The notes beneath the pieces were generated by a model. The model was not told where the DNA came from. It saw nothing but the letters and a program-made list of their open reading frames with translations, and searched no databases. Shown here piece by piece: positions 23,220 through 34,928 of a stretch of DNA of 64,000 nucleotides (positions are counted from its first letter, which is position 1; each line of letters begins with the position of its first letter). Source of the stretch: Mytilus californianus (Eukaryota; Mollusca; Bivalvia; Mytilida; Mytilidae); assembly GCF_021869535.1 (NCBI RefSeq), contig NW_026262734.1, positions 75,516,339 through 75,580,338 on the forward strand. Direction: 5' to 3'. Both the position numbers and the translations under genes were made by a program.

Positions 23220-25012
23220 ATCCTTATACGTACCAAATGTATGAACTATAGACATGTATTAATACTCTAACCCTAATACGAACTAAATGTATGAACTATA
23301 AACACTTTATACTCTAACTTTTAAACGTACCAAATGTATAAAGTATAAACTATAAACACGAGTTTATGCTCCAACCCCTATACATACCAAATGTATAAAT
23401 TATAGACACACGTGAATACTATTACCCTAATACATACCAAATGTATAAACTATAGACACGTGTTTATACTTTTACCCTTATACGTACCAAATGCATAAAA
23501 CTATAGATATGTGTTTATACTCTAAATCTTATACGTATCAAATGTATAAACTATAGACACGTATTTTACTCTAAACCTTATACGTACCAAATGTATAAAC
23601 TATAGACACGTGGTTTTACTCTAAACTTTATATGTATCAAATGTATAAACTATAGACACACGTGAATACTATTACCCTAATACGTATCAAATGTATAAAC
23701 TTTAGGCACGTGTTTATACTCTAACCCAAATACGTACCAAATGTATAAACTATAGACACATGTTTACACTCTAACCATTATACGTACCAAATGTATAAAT
23801 TATAGACACGTGTTTATTCTCTAAACCTTATACGTATGAAATGTATAATTTATAGACACGTGTTTATACTCTTACCGTTACACGTATCAAATGTATAAAT
23901 TATAGACACGTATTAATACTCTTACCATAATACGAACCATATAAACACGTGTATATAATATAAACCTTATACGCTCCAAATGTATAAACTATATACACAT
24001 GTTTATACTGCAACCATTTAACACACCAAATGTATAAACGATAGGTATGTTATACTACTTTAGCCATTATACTTACCAAATGTCTAAACTGTAGACACGT
24101 GTTAATAATATCTACCTAATACGTATCAAATGTATCAACTAAAACACGTGTTCATATTTTTACCCTTATACGTACCGAATGTATAAACTATAAACATGTG
24201 TTTATACTTTAACCCTTATATGTACCACACATATAAACAATAAACACGTGTAAATTTTTTAGCCTTGATACGTACCAAATGTATATGTATAAACTATAGG
24301 CACGTTTAATAATATAACCCTTATACGTACCAGATTTATAAACTCTAGACACGTTTTAATATTCTAAACCTTATACATACCAAATGTATAAGCTATAGTT
24401 ATGAAATACTTCTCTAACCCTTATACGTACGAAATGTCTAAACTATACACGCGTGTTAATACTCTAATCCTAATATGTACCAAATGTATAAACTAAAAAC
24501 CGTGTTTATACTCTAACTCTTATACGTACCAAATTTGTAAACTATAGGCACGTTTTATAATCTAACCCTTATACGTACCAATTGTATAAACTATCAACAC
24601 GTGTATATACTGAAACCCGTATACATACCAAATGTATATACTATTGGTATGCAACATAAACTATTAACACATTTTAATACTCTCATCCTTATACGTACCA
24701 ACTGTATAAACTATACGCACGTGTAATACTCTAACCCTTATACGTACCAAATGTGTTTATTATAGGCACGATTAATACTCTAACCCTTATACGTACCAAT
24801 TGTATAAACTATAAACACGTGTTTATACTCTAACCCTTATACATACCATGTGATAAACTATAGACATGTTTAATACTCTAAAGCTTAAGCATACCAATTT
24901 TATAAATTATAAACACATGTTAATACTCTAACCCTCATACGTACCAATTGTATAAATTATAGGCACGTTTAATACTCTAAACCGTATTCGTATCAAATGT
25001 ATAAACTATACA
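23220..25012 (+). repeat. Minisatellite, about 50-bp unit, about 36 copies
   Basis: The unit reads near 'TTATACGTACCAAATGTATA', 'AACTATAGACACGTGTTTAT', 'ACTCTAACCC'. Copies are diverged by substitutions and small indels. Many contain CACGTG (an E-box palindrome) or TACGTA. No open frame persists. The array ends sharply near 25012. Confidence 0.95.
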
Positions 25013-25463
25013 TATTCTAAATAAAGATGAAAAAAGAAATATTGTACAATTGTCAAGTCGTGATCATAAAAGAAAATACAATAAAGACACTGAAAAATAA
25101 AGTATGTTATATACAACAGGGTCCACTTAAGGTAACAGGTACGTAAATGGCTTGTCCAGCGATTTTTTAAAGAAATTGTCTACACGTAGAACTTTTTAAA
25201 ATACAAAGAAAAATCGAAAAATTTAAGTGGGTAACCGATCTACTTTCAAAGTTACAGTTATTTGAAAATGTTGGGTAAACACCATAAAGTACATAGACAT
25301 AACGTCAAATTTACGCCAAAAATGAGAAATTTCAAGCTTAATTTAATCTGCAGTTAAAACCATTCCTACGATTTTTTTATAAAAATTAAATGTTTTTATT
25401 ATAGAATTTTCCTTTCTATTGATATATAATTTTCCTATGGTTACCGAACTCCCTTTTTATATA
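25013..25463. other. Anonymous AT-rich DNA
   Basis: No supported feature. Confidence 0.5.
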
Positions 25464-25610
25464 TCAGCCGTTGAAAGGGTGTTGCCGACGGGAAAAGATA
25501 GAAATTGCATGACGTTGCCGAAAAAGATTACGCAACGTCAAATCTCCATCAGCAGAATCGTCGTCTACCAAAATAGAAATATTGTCACACAAAGACAACG
25601 ACCGCTTCAT
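25464..25610 (-). CDS. Possible small open frame, unknown product
   Basis: A 48-codon minus-strand frame from ATG 25608-25610 to TGA 25464-25466 contains an acidic stretch (LVDDDSADGDLTLRN) and a basic tail (FSRRQHPFNG). Its composition is less AT-biased than the surrounding DNA, which is the only reason to list it. No family is recognised. A plus-strand open frame overlaps it (25419-25733) and looks less convincing. A palindrome GCGCTATAGCGC lies upstream at 25652-25663. Confidence 0.15.
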   Translation of the reverse strand: MKRSLSLCDNISILVDDDSADGDLTLRNLFRQRHAISIFSRRQHPFNG

Positions 25611-26889
25611 AAAGGTGTCTCTTTGATTATAATGTGTTCCTCTAAACTAATGCGCTATAGCGCCTATGGAATAATTATCCTGTCTGAAAAAAGTATTATT
25701 TACCGATTATTATTTTTTTTACGGATTATATGAGCCCCTCGACATGTATAACTTATTTCTTCAATCAGTGTGGGGTTTACGTCAATGAAAAAAAAACATT
25801 CCCTTGAATTTGACAGTTGTAGGAAATTAATCCTACATTTTATTGCAGTAAAAAAAATTCCGGGTCCTAAACATATATATCTTGGGTGTTTCTAAGCACC
25901 ATTATTTTTTTATTTGGTGTTTCTATAGAATATTTTGGAAACTTGAGGTTACATGGTTACTAAAGCTTGAAAATTTGATTGGTTAACTTCCAGTGATGGT
26001 TATTTTCTTATACGCAATGAAATGTTATGTGAAATATTTTCTATAGTACTGGACAGGATAAAACTTTACTCATGCCGAGTATTTCTTTATTTGAAACTAA
26101 GATAAATTCTGCACAATTTTTTGAAAAGTGCAAATTTAAAAAAGACTATCATTGGTGATATTACACCTAAAGGGTAATTTTCGAGCAGTGGATTTGTAAT
26201 TTTTTCTTCGCGTATTTTCATGCTTGAAACTCATTATTCACAATATTCATTTCAAATTGACTAAAGAGCAACGTGTAAACTTTTTTTTTTATAATTTTTC
26301 GTTCATTTTGAAAGACCATTTTACCTCCCGTTTGTCCGTGCACAAGGTCCTATCCCCATTTCGATTCGCGTTCAATTTTCTTTTCCTTTTCTCTTGCTTA
26401 ACCCTTCTGATGTAATTCCGCAAATTTCATGTCACGCAGCAATTTAAAACTCTTGTTCAATATTTTTATTAAAAATTATTTGCTCTAATCCTTTATTTTT
26501 CACACTCAGTACTAGCACTTTCCACTTCTATTTATAGACCATATTGCGGACGTGAAAGAAAGCACTGTAAACAACGGTTTTTTGTTTGTATACACATCCA
26601 AATGTTTATATTTATGTGAGAAAGTGATTATCTAACACGAATATCAAATCAAGAATATCATTATTAAGCATATAACAGTGTATTTCCTCTTTTTTGTCGA
26701 GAGTTGAATATCTCTTAGTGTTGACAGTTGTTTTGAGAATTTTTGTATGCAACTGTTAGTGTAAGTCTTCGACTATAGGCTATTTGCTATGGAATTTCAA
26801 TAAATAAAATAAAAATAAAAAAGTCAACGTTATAGTGTGAGCTTTGATTTGTTATTGTGTGTATATGCAAGTGTTTGTAATATTCTTAC
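25611..26889. other. Anonymous AT-rich DNA
   Basis: No gene is supported. If the transposase exon that follows had further exons on the minus strand they should lie here, but I see no catalytic motif. Confidence 0.45.
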
Positions 26890-27338
26890 CCATACTACAT
26901 TTTGTATTCACGTCAACATTCCTTTTTTTTGAAGTCTCTGATCTGTGCCGTTTACCAGTGTTTATTAAGTTTGTGTAGGGACAGCTACCACAAGGTATAC
27001 AAAATACTTCCGAGACCTTATTTTTGTTCTTTTAAACAGTTGTGTAGAAACAATGGTGCATAGCAGTTCTTGCAAGCTTTAAGTTGGTCAGCTAGTAAAC
27101 CCAACACAACCACTCTTCGACCATCACGCCATGCCAAATTACTTTCATTTTCTTGGGAGGGAAGCAATGTTTCACTCGGACAAGACATTTCATTTACAAT
27201 TACTACACTTTTTGTTATATTTTGATGAGAAGCATTCAATACTTTTCCACCGAATTGACCATTTTTCCGACGAAGCGGAATACCTTCCGACATCTTGAAA
27301 ATATTTTTCTTGTGTAAGGGAGATAACTCATTCGTCAC
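26890..27338 (-). pseudogene. Mutator-like transposase, N-terminal exon, decayed
   Basis: The open part (27018-27338) encodes up to 106 residues; I favour the start at 27291-27293 because basic residues (LRRKNGQFGGK) follow it, as in related proteins. Diagnostic features are WRDGRRVVVLGLLADQL, then a CKNC pair and LHNC. The frame stops at TAA 27018-27020, but homologous-looking sequence continues: GLGSIL in the same frame, then after a frame change near 27000 a CGSC pair and INTGKRH, and later DVNTKCSMG. The segment ends at a good splice donor (GGGTAAGA, minus strand, near 26884-26890). The paired CxxC motifs suggest a zinc ribbon. I recall this layout from Mutator-like transposases of invertebrates; that name is from memory. 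One in-frame stop and at least two frameshifts make it a pseudogene. Confidence 0.55.
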
Positions 27339-28024
27339 AACTCGGCCGATTCCGTACCTTCATCTAAGAAGATAGAAGGAGAGTAGCGGATTCACCCGAG
27401 GATTGCCGATTGGGAGATAACTCTCATAACGAACGCACATTTTCCCGTTTTCCGCTAGAGGCGTTCATTTAAGTACCTCTCACCTTAAGGAAAACCAAGA
27501 CGTAAATTAACTTGCGTTCTGGTGCTCTGGGCGAACAAGTAGTTGCATCACCCACCCTGTTGTTCGCGATTTTCTCTCCGATCTAATCCACAACTGATTA
27601 ACGGTTGTGGTAGCATATGAAGATTGATAAGTTAAATGTGTATAGCTCTTACCTTTTGTTCAATGTGAATATTTTGACACATTTTATTACTTATTAAAAT
27701 TTTAACGCCCATGCATTTTATTTTTAATGCGATGTTATTTAAATCAAGTTTGCCTAAAATATCAATTATCTGATCAAATTCACCTACTTAAAAATCGTAT
27801 CTAATTAAATTAGTAGATATTTCATTCTTTTGGTCTTTTTTTTTCATTACAAAGACTGCCTTTTCTAGGCATCATTTGCATTTTATATATGCATAAAGTG
27901 AAGTCAAAGATAATGTTATAAAACAAACTTAGAAGATTATAATTAATTTTTTTAAAGGAAGTGAATAGTCAAACAATTAAGAACGGCGTTTTATGTAAGT
28001 TATTATGATTGCCTATTCATGTTA
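27339..28024. other. Upstream flank of the Mutator-like exon
   Basis: It is locally less AT-rich at 27340-27600. A terminal repeat of the parent element may lie here but I cannot delimit one. Confidence 0.4.
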
Positions 28025-28115
28025 TTATAAAAGAGGCTTCACAAGTAGGAGACATACCGACAAAACCATGGCTGAAAAACGAAAAACACGACTAAAAGAC
28101 AAACAACAATATATA
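28025..28115 (-). repeat. 3' end fragment of the RT element family
   Basis: On the minus strand the order 'TTGTTTGTCTTTTAGTCG', 'TTTTTCGTTTTTCAGCCATGG', ending 'CCTCTTTTAT', matches the 3' ends at 31945-32068 (+) and 29875-30030 (-). Confidence 0.6.
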
Positions 28116-29555
28116 AAATATACATGAAAACAGAAATATGGAGTAAACGTCAACGAGACAGTGACACAAACGATATAAAAACAAAATGTCATCTCAAGGT
28201 TAACCAATATCGGTCTTCAACAACACATACAGTATGTTTAGTTTCAAATATTATGATTGAGTCTACAAAAATGAATATATTCAAGATTGAACATCAACAT
28301 AGTGAAAGATCTGTCGTAAATGACATATGTTCTGTCAAAAAGCATTTAGATAACACTTTTTCAATTACTTTTTGTCATTCCTTACTTGGTACAGTCACAT
28401 GAATATGGCAATGCCGGTAATTTTTCATCACTCGAACCTCTTTCGCCTCCCAACCAATGGAATGAAACAAGTACACGACAAAATTAACCAAATGTAAACT
28501 GACAATATCAAATCCGTTTGAAAAACGCTTACATCTATAAAACTGGAATAATAGTGTACTGAAATTCTGATCTTATATCAAATTACTGAATGCCAAAAAT
28601 AAAATTCTACATATGTTTAAAAAGTAAATGAAGTTGAAGCCACAGGCCAAGTATAAAGCAAGGTTGATATATCATGTGACACCAAAACCCGTCTTTAAAT
28701 ATGCAAGCAATATTTCTTGCGATTTTAAATAGCTTTTGTGCATGTACAAACTGGTGATTAATGAGAATCGACTAATTTTAAAAAGTTCCTTAAGGAATCA
28801 TCAAATTATCAAATGTTAATACGTATTTCACAAAATGAATACAGAATTTGAAAATGGTTTTTCAGGCAAGAAAACTTCTATTTTTTCAGAGAAAGAAAAC
28901 TAAAGTACACTCTCCCTGTAATTGTGTGTGATGCAGGAGATTACATAGAATGTAATTTGTTGAATTGCTCAAGGCAGTTCTCATAAAAATTACTCCTTAT
29001 CTAATTAATAACTTTGATTAAATAAATTCAATTTACAGCGTGATAAAGAAAAGCTGGCGGGTATGTCGTTCTGAAATAGAAATTATTTCTAAACGTTATC
29101 GAATGAGACACGAAAATTATGTTTTATACACTGGTCTGTAGTATATCCGAATTTATTGGAGGAGGACGATATTCGCCCACACGTTGAGCCAAATTATTTC
29201 AATTGTACTAGTTAACCATGTTAACTCTGCAGGAAGACCGGTCATCGCACTCTTCTAACGCCGAGTCGATAAGTCTTAGCTCTAAATTCTTAGTGTTGCG
29301 AGAATATACATCATATAGTATTGTTTTAATTAGTTTGTGTTTTTGGTATTTTGTGATACAACTGAAGAAATTTTTTTTCTGGTTTAATTCTTATATACAC
29401 TATTGTGTTTTTATGTACGCTATTGTGTTTTATGTCTTCCAATGATCGCGGTTATTGATGAGATATAAGACCCCAAAACGAGTTTATTGTTGCGTTTTGT
29501 GGGTTGATATTTCAACACACAGTCAGTATTCCAATAAGTAATAACTATGCACTAT
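28116..29555. other. Anonymous AT-rich DNA
   Basis: A 92-codon frame at 28124-28402 (+) and a 75-codon frame at 29218-29445 (+) have no recognisable domain. Confidence 0.45.
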
Positions 29556-29873
29556 GTCGAATGGTTATTGTACTCATATGAAGCAGAATTAATACAGAAC
29601 CTTCTCAAAGACGAAAAGAAAAAGCGCATTGCAATGTCCCTTAACTTCACTATCAGATATTGACACTCAATAATTCACATTTCAGAGTGTGCTTGCAATT
29701 GCATCTCGTATAAATCAGGAAACTCGAGAAAGGATAAACCTAAAACTAGAAGGTCTTCTTCATATCTTGATCTTATCCTCGATATTGACATAGATGGACG
29801 ACTTCCAACTAAAATTTATGACAAACGTGATGATTTCAACTTTCCAATTGCCAACTTCCCATTTCTCATCAGT
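29556..29873 (+). pseudogene. RT pseudogene, outer copy, 5' part
   Basis: The plus strand encodes YSYEAELIQNLL, then SLNFTIRY directly before the place where the YIDD catalytic motif should stand. About 10 bp are missing there, which removes the catalytic aspartates and shifts the frame. Homology resumes with LNNSHF and then, in another frame, SSSYLDL, YDKRDDFNFP and NFPFL. The sequence stops abruptly at 29873, where the minus-strand copy begins. The parent was a YIDD-type non-LTR or Penelope-like reverse transcriptase; I cannot choose between these. Confidence 0.75.
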
Positions 29874-29874
29874 A

Positions 29875-30835
29875 AAAGAGAAGCGAAAGATAGCAAAGGG
29901 ATATTAAACTCATAAGTCGAAAACAAACTGACAATGCCATGATGACAAAAAAGACAAAACGACAGACACAAGTGCACAAAACACAACATAGAAAACTAAC
30001 AACTGAGCTAAACGAACCCCACCAAAACGGAGGGTGATATCAAATGCTCCCGAAGGGAAACATATGCTGATCCACATGTGGCAACCGTGGTATTGCTCAT
30101 GTAAGTCAAACCGGTTGTAAGTCTAATTCGGTAGTTCGCATTCGAGTAAATAGGACGGGAATTTAGTTACAACAATTGACACATATCCGTCATCATCTGT
30201 AATACAGAAGTTTCATAATAGTCAACAAACTCGTGATGGCGTCGTAAAATTTTCGAAGGGATGATTTCGACTTCATCACTTGAAATGCTTGGTTCAATAG
30301 CTTCCTTGTAAACAGAGACCCTCTATCAAATGACTATGCAAGCTCGTGAATATCGTATCTACTGCGATATTTATACACTCCATATGCAGGCGGGACTGTA
30401 TTTTGCTACTTATAAATGGAAAGTTCACAATTGGAAAGCTGAAATCATCGCTTTTGTCGTAAAGTTTGGTTCTTTACCAACCCTCATTGTGAATATCTAG
30501 ATGTAAGACAAGATGTCAGTTGTATCCTTTATTTCAAGTTCGATGGGATAGATGTGTTCGTCAATATTTTCACCAAATTTTGAATTATTCAGTTAGAGAA
30601 CAGAATCTAAATACCGGAACGTAAAGTTAAATGATAATGTTAGCTTCTTTTCATTCTTCCTAAGAAACTTCTGTATAAAGTCAGTCTTTTTTTTAATAAA
30701 GGAACAAGTCGGAAAGAAGAGGACAGTTGGTTCCCACAAGAATGTTGATTGTTTGTTGAAAAACACGTTCTCCATACGTAACAAATGTGTTGTCATTCAA
30801 GAGCTCAAGCATCTTGATAATGTCAGTCTTATAGA
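29875..30835 (-). pseudogene. RT pseudogene nested in opposite orientation
   Basis: Read from 30835 downward, it encodes LELLNDNTFVTYGERVFQQT, a degraded GIPMGTNC motif (reads ILVGTNC), DFIQKFLRKNEKKL, and SFNFTFRYLDSVLSN in place of FRYIDDVLSLNN, so the second catalytic aspartate has become serine. Pieces matching IYPIELEIKDTTD, the thumb region and LRRHHEFVDYY follow in shifting frames with stops. It ends in 3' untranslated sequence down to 'CTTTTA' at 29875. Its two edges coincide with the two halves of the plus-strand copy, so it inserted into that copy. Confidence 0.75.
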
Positions 30836-31059
30836 ATTAATACTTCACGCTCAAGCATTTTTACACTATACGGACTTCATTATCTGGGGTTTGCTCCTTA
30901 CACAACAACTGCTACAACAGAGTAATGAGGAAAAAGGACTGAAATCGACACTACATAAGATTTACGGCCACCATCACGAATTGGTTGACCGATATGACGT
31001 GTCCCTGCCTCAACTCACTAGCGAAAAGTTTTTCGCGGTCTCATATGTACCAGAATAGT
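30836..31059 (+). pseudogene. RT pseudogene, outer copy, 3' part
   Basis: The plus strand resumes with HAQAFLHYTDFI, then GLLLTQQLLQQ, LKSTLHKIYGHHHELVDRYD and PQLTSEKFF, which is the conserved C-terminal (thumb) part of the same RT family. About 15-20 codons expected between NFPFL and this point are missing. The stop at 31056-31058 is close to the normal end of the family. Confidence 0.75.
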
Positions 31060-31944
31060 CTATCTGTAATCTTATAATTTACCGATTGTGATCCATTCCC
31101 GGTCGTGACATTCTAATTCAATGTGGATTGGCATGTCGAACGATGCACGCTTAGCAGGATACGTTTACATAGCTTCCGACGCACCCGGTTTGTAACATGT
31201 GTATGTTCCTGTTTCAGAACAGGTATATCAAAAATACTTGTTACTGCCTCTAGGAGCCTTTTGGCAAATGGCCTTAGATATTAGTTCGATTATGTTCAGT
31301 TCTTAAAATTTCCTGAGTGGGGCTAATTATAGAATGTCATCCGAAGTTTGCACTTGACTAAAGCGGTATGGTAACTCATAATGTCTGTGTTTTTGGTAAC
31401 GTGTATTGATGGGTTTTCGTTTCACCACAATTTTTTTTAAATCGCAATATGAATTATCACTTTCTTATCAGTGGTTGTCGAAATTTTCATCTTAATATTT
31501 TTCCCATTCAAATGTGTTTCCGACTGTTCTTTGAGAATCGATGATTTTACATACTGCATATTTGTTATGAATATAAGGAAATGTAAGGTTTACCTCAATG
31601 GAACAGCAACACAAAAAACGCACACAAGTAAAAAAAATAAAACAAATAACATCTAGGAGTCGGATCATTTTTTTCTCGTTGTCACATTGTTGTCCAAACG
31701 CAATCCTCGTAAATGATCGTCTACATTTAAAATTCATGATATTGTGTATTTTGTCCAGTAATCGAATTTTCAAACTTTTGATTTTGTCCTCCTTACGAGT
31801 GATTTTGAAGTTACCATGACTGTTAAAGGTGTAAATCACAGCAGCTATAAATAGACTCAATATTGGATAAAATCTAATCAAATTCTAGCGACGAATACTC
31901 TTGAAGTAAATCTTTAAAATCAAATTTGTCTTTAGTTTTATATG
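31060..31944. other. RT 3' flank and anonymous DNA
   Basis: The first about 110 bp contain 'AATGTGGATTGGCATGTCGA', which is shared, inverted, with 37925-37990 and so belongs to the RT element. The rest is unrecognised. Overlapping frames at 31471-31881 on both strands have no domain. Confidence 0.45.
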
Positions 31945-32068
31945 TTGTGTTTTGTGTACTGCTGTTTGTCTTTTAGTTGTTTTTCGTTTTTTTTGTCATT
32001 GCATTGTCAATTTGTTTTCGACTTTTGAGCTTGAATATCCCTTTGATATCTTTCGCCTTTCGATTCCC
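31945..32068 (+). repeat. 3' end fragment of the RT element family
   Basis: The order 'TATGTTGTGTTTTGTGTACT', 'GTTTGTCTTTTAGTTG', 'TCAATTTGTTTTCGACTTTT', 'CCCTTTGATATCTTTCGCC' matches the 3' ends on the minus strand at 29875-30030 and 47298-47385. Confidence 0.7.
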
Positions 32069-32548
32069 TGCCGATTTGAATTGAGTTTAGAGAGAGCCCT
32101 TGATTCTTTTTTCAACGGGATATTTGAAGCGCGCAAATCATTAATGGGATGTCTGTTTAGAATTATATTCATAAAGCCTTATTTCTCTGCAATATTTATG
32201 TCTGTGGTACGTCCGTTATATCGATATTCCTTATCAAGCGATATACATAATTACTAATTAATCGTATATCATTCCTGCAAAACAAAATTGAATGAGCTTA
32301 TCCCTCAAACATTTATAATCAAAATATGTGGTTATTGCTTCTAACTGCTAAGTTCTATGGGCAATATCCCTAAAGAAAATGGAATAACCAGCAAAGATGT
32401 AAATGCTCTGTCATTTGCAGATTATTTGTCCTTTAGATAGCAGATCGTCATTAAATCAATAACACATTAAAATTGGTTAAAATAAAGCTTGTTTTTTTTT
32501 CTATAATTTTTATTCCGATTTACCTTAAAAACGTATATCTTGGCAATC
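32069..32548. other. Anonymous AT-rich DNA
   Basis: No supported feature. Confidence 0.5.
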
Positions 32549-32716
32549 AGCAATGGCGAACCCAGAACTTTTCATAAAGGGGGGGGGGGGGGGGGGGCGC
32601 TGACTGACCTAAGGGGGGCCGCTCCAGTCATGCTTCAGTGATTCCCTATATAATCAACCAAATTTTTCCCACGAAAGGGGGGGGGGGGGGGCGGGCCCCC
32701 CTGGATCCGCCTATGA
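32549..32716. mobile_element. Short G-tract element with inverted ends
   Basis: The left end 'AATGGCGAACCCAG' and the right end (minus strand 'ATAGGCGGATCCAGGGGGG') are imperfect inverted repeats. Inside lie G(19) at 32579-32597 and G(15) at 32677-32691. The right end matches the 17276 repeat. Confidence 0.55.
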
Positions 32717-32744
32717 TCAGGACATTTATTATCCTTATATAGCG

Positions 32745-33047
32745 GACCTAAACACGTGATGAATTATGTGTAAAACAAGCGATTGTCATGTCTATTGTGA
32801 ATTATGTGTAAAACAAGCGATTGTCATGTCTATTGTGAATTATGTGTAAAACAAGCGATTGTCATGTCTATTGTGAATTATGTGTAAAACAAGCGATTGT
32901 CATGTCTATTGTGAATTATGTGTAAAACAAGCGATTGTCATGTCTATTGTGAATTATGTGTAAAACAAGCGATTGTCATGTCTATTGTACTTGACAATAG
33001 ACATGACAATCGCTTGTTTTACACATAATTCATCACGTGCTTAGGTC
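32745..33047. repeat. Palindromic element with one arm unit amplified six times
   Basis: The outer stem is 32745-32760 against 33032-33047 (GACCTAARCACGTGAT, one mismatch). Inside the left side, a 38-bp unit starting GAATTATGTGTAAAACAAGC is repeated six times without change (32761-32988). After ACTTG, a single reverse-complement unit (32994-33031) closes the palindrome. A simple palindrome with a 54-bp arm therefore became asymmetric by tandem amplification of one arm. Confidence 0.95.
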
Positions 33048-34848
33048 TTTTTCACCTTTTGCTTTTAACTGTTTATGTTTTAGGGTTCATGATGTTTGGA
33101 AAGGACTTCGAACGCACTAAATTCATAGTGTTATTTTCAATTACATCCAAGTTTTGTTAACGATAGTTTCACTGGTCATTTTAAAACAGTTATCGAAGGA
33201 ACAAATTCGTTGCACTGTAACTGCGACTGACAATTTTTATATCTAGATAAGAATAATTGGTGAGTTGCCAAATTGCTGGTAGCGATATTTTGAATTTTGA
33301 ATACTAGTACATCATTGATAACTCATAGCTGAGATAAATAATTATTTGATATTTATTGATTTATTGTCAACTTTATTAAAGCAATGAATTGGTTCTTGAT
33401 GACTCTTTGGCAGTGTATATATAAATAACATATCCTAAAGTAAATAATAAAGACTGTGAAACGCAGTCACCAGTAAATACCTCTATACCCATTTACTTTC
33501 CACCTTTGTGTAAAATGATAAAGTAGATGTCTTCTGTTTGTATGACCCCAAATGTTGTGCGGGTAAAAAAAAATAATAAGGAAGTGTACGATGGCAGTTT
33601 TTAAGAATGATCTATGTTTCATTATCCAAGTCAAAGAATTATTAGGAGACGTGGAAATTAAGTTGCTCGGTTTTTCTAGCAAGTAAAAGATTGTAAGAAT
33701 ACACATAATTCTCCCAAAAACATTTGAATGGGGAAAGTGTCGTTCTGAAGCAAACAGAAGTTCAAACGTAATAAAAACCTTTTTAACAATATTAAAAAAA
33801 AACAAAAAAAAAAACGCTGCACACAATAAGAAGATGTAAATTGCTAAACTATACAAATGATTTATGGTGATTTCAAGTAGGTTTATCATGTGAATAAAGT
33901 TGAACACATTTGGAGCGAGGTGGAAGTTTGCATTGTTTTTGTTTCAGATTTTTGTGACAATTTTGTTAGTTTCATTTTTTATTATTTTCCCATTCGGTCA
34001 TTTCTGTTAGCCCTTTTATATATTCTGTTTTAGGCTGCTCAAACATTAGAATGAACAACTGGTTTATAAATTTGCTTTTCAATTTGAGTAAGACAAAAAG
34101 AGATTTGTCAATTTCCTATTGTATGATATCTTATCTCTCTGACTTGACTTATCATCAGGTTTAATCATAAGAAACACAACGAGTGTCAAAGGTAGAAATG
34201 CCAAACCTTCAGGAGTACTCGCGTACATTCATAATGCTTGTCCATTATTTTAATACTATCCTATTACTTTTCATATTTTAGAAACAAAAGGAAAGGATGA
34301 CATATTTTAACCAATTATCATGACTTTTATTTGTAACTAAACGGTTTTTTTCAGCAAGAACGATAATGTTACATTGTAATTGCATATTTAACATAAATAC
34401 CTACATCGAAGGTCGGTTAAATCCAATAAAACTAATATGGATTTAAAGATAAACTGAAAATGTGCTTGTGAAATTCCTTTGAAGAACTCGTTTTCATTAT
34501 ATATATAGTAGAATGTTAATTAAATGTAATCAAGTGAAATCTGTCCTCTGGAATGATTTCATTGAATGTTACTCTAAGAAGCTTACATTGATGTCTTTCA
34601 TTATAAGTTAATCGTTAATCTGAAGAAACTAATTCATTTATGACATATTTTTTACTTGTCTGCTTTAAAGGGAAGCACACTAAAAACTGATAGAAAACAT
34701 AAAATGCTGAACAACGTTTCTTTACATTTTTGTTTATTATAAGAAACATTGAAAAAAGTGAAATAAAATAACTGATATGAATACAAAATCAAAGTACTGA
34801 AGTACTGAACATCGGATGACCACAAGTTCTTGAGGATGGTCAAAAGCA
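33048..34848. other. Anonymous AT-rich DNA
   Basis: A 146-codon minus-strand frame (33467-33907) is mostly hydrophobic and phenylalanine-rich, the usual product of an AT-rich T-rich strand, and has no recognisable domain. No gene is supported. Confidence 0.45.
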
Positions 34849-34928
34849 CTTGTCTCAGAAAAAAACAACATATCTCTTTACCTGAAACTGAGGTCAATGT
34901 ACAGAGATATATTTTTTTCTGAGACAAG
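34849..34928. repeat. Inverted repeat hairpin, 26-29-bp arms
   Basis: 'CTTGTCTCAGAAAAAAAC' to 'ATATCTCT' (34849-34877) pairs with 34903-34928 around a 25-bp loop. The 146-codon frame 34652-35092 (-) runs over it and is not recognised. Confidence 0.8.

Noticed and set aside
23220-25012. CRISPR-like or centromeric satellite
   Set aside because: There are no spacers, and only about 36 diverged units; it is an ordinary minisatellite on this evidence.
33467-33907. 146-codon hydrophobic minus-strand frame, possible membrane protein
   Set aside because: Phe/Leu/Ile-rich content is expected from a T-rich strand; no family, no splice context and no distinct composition.
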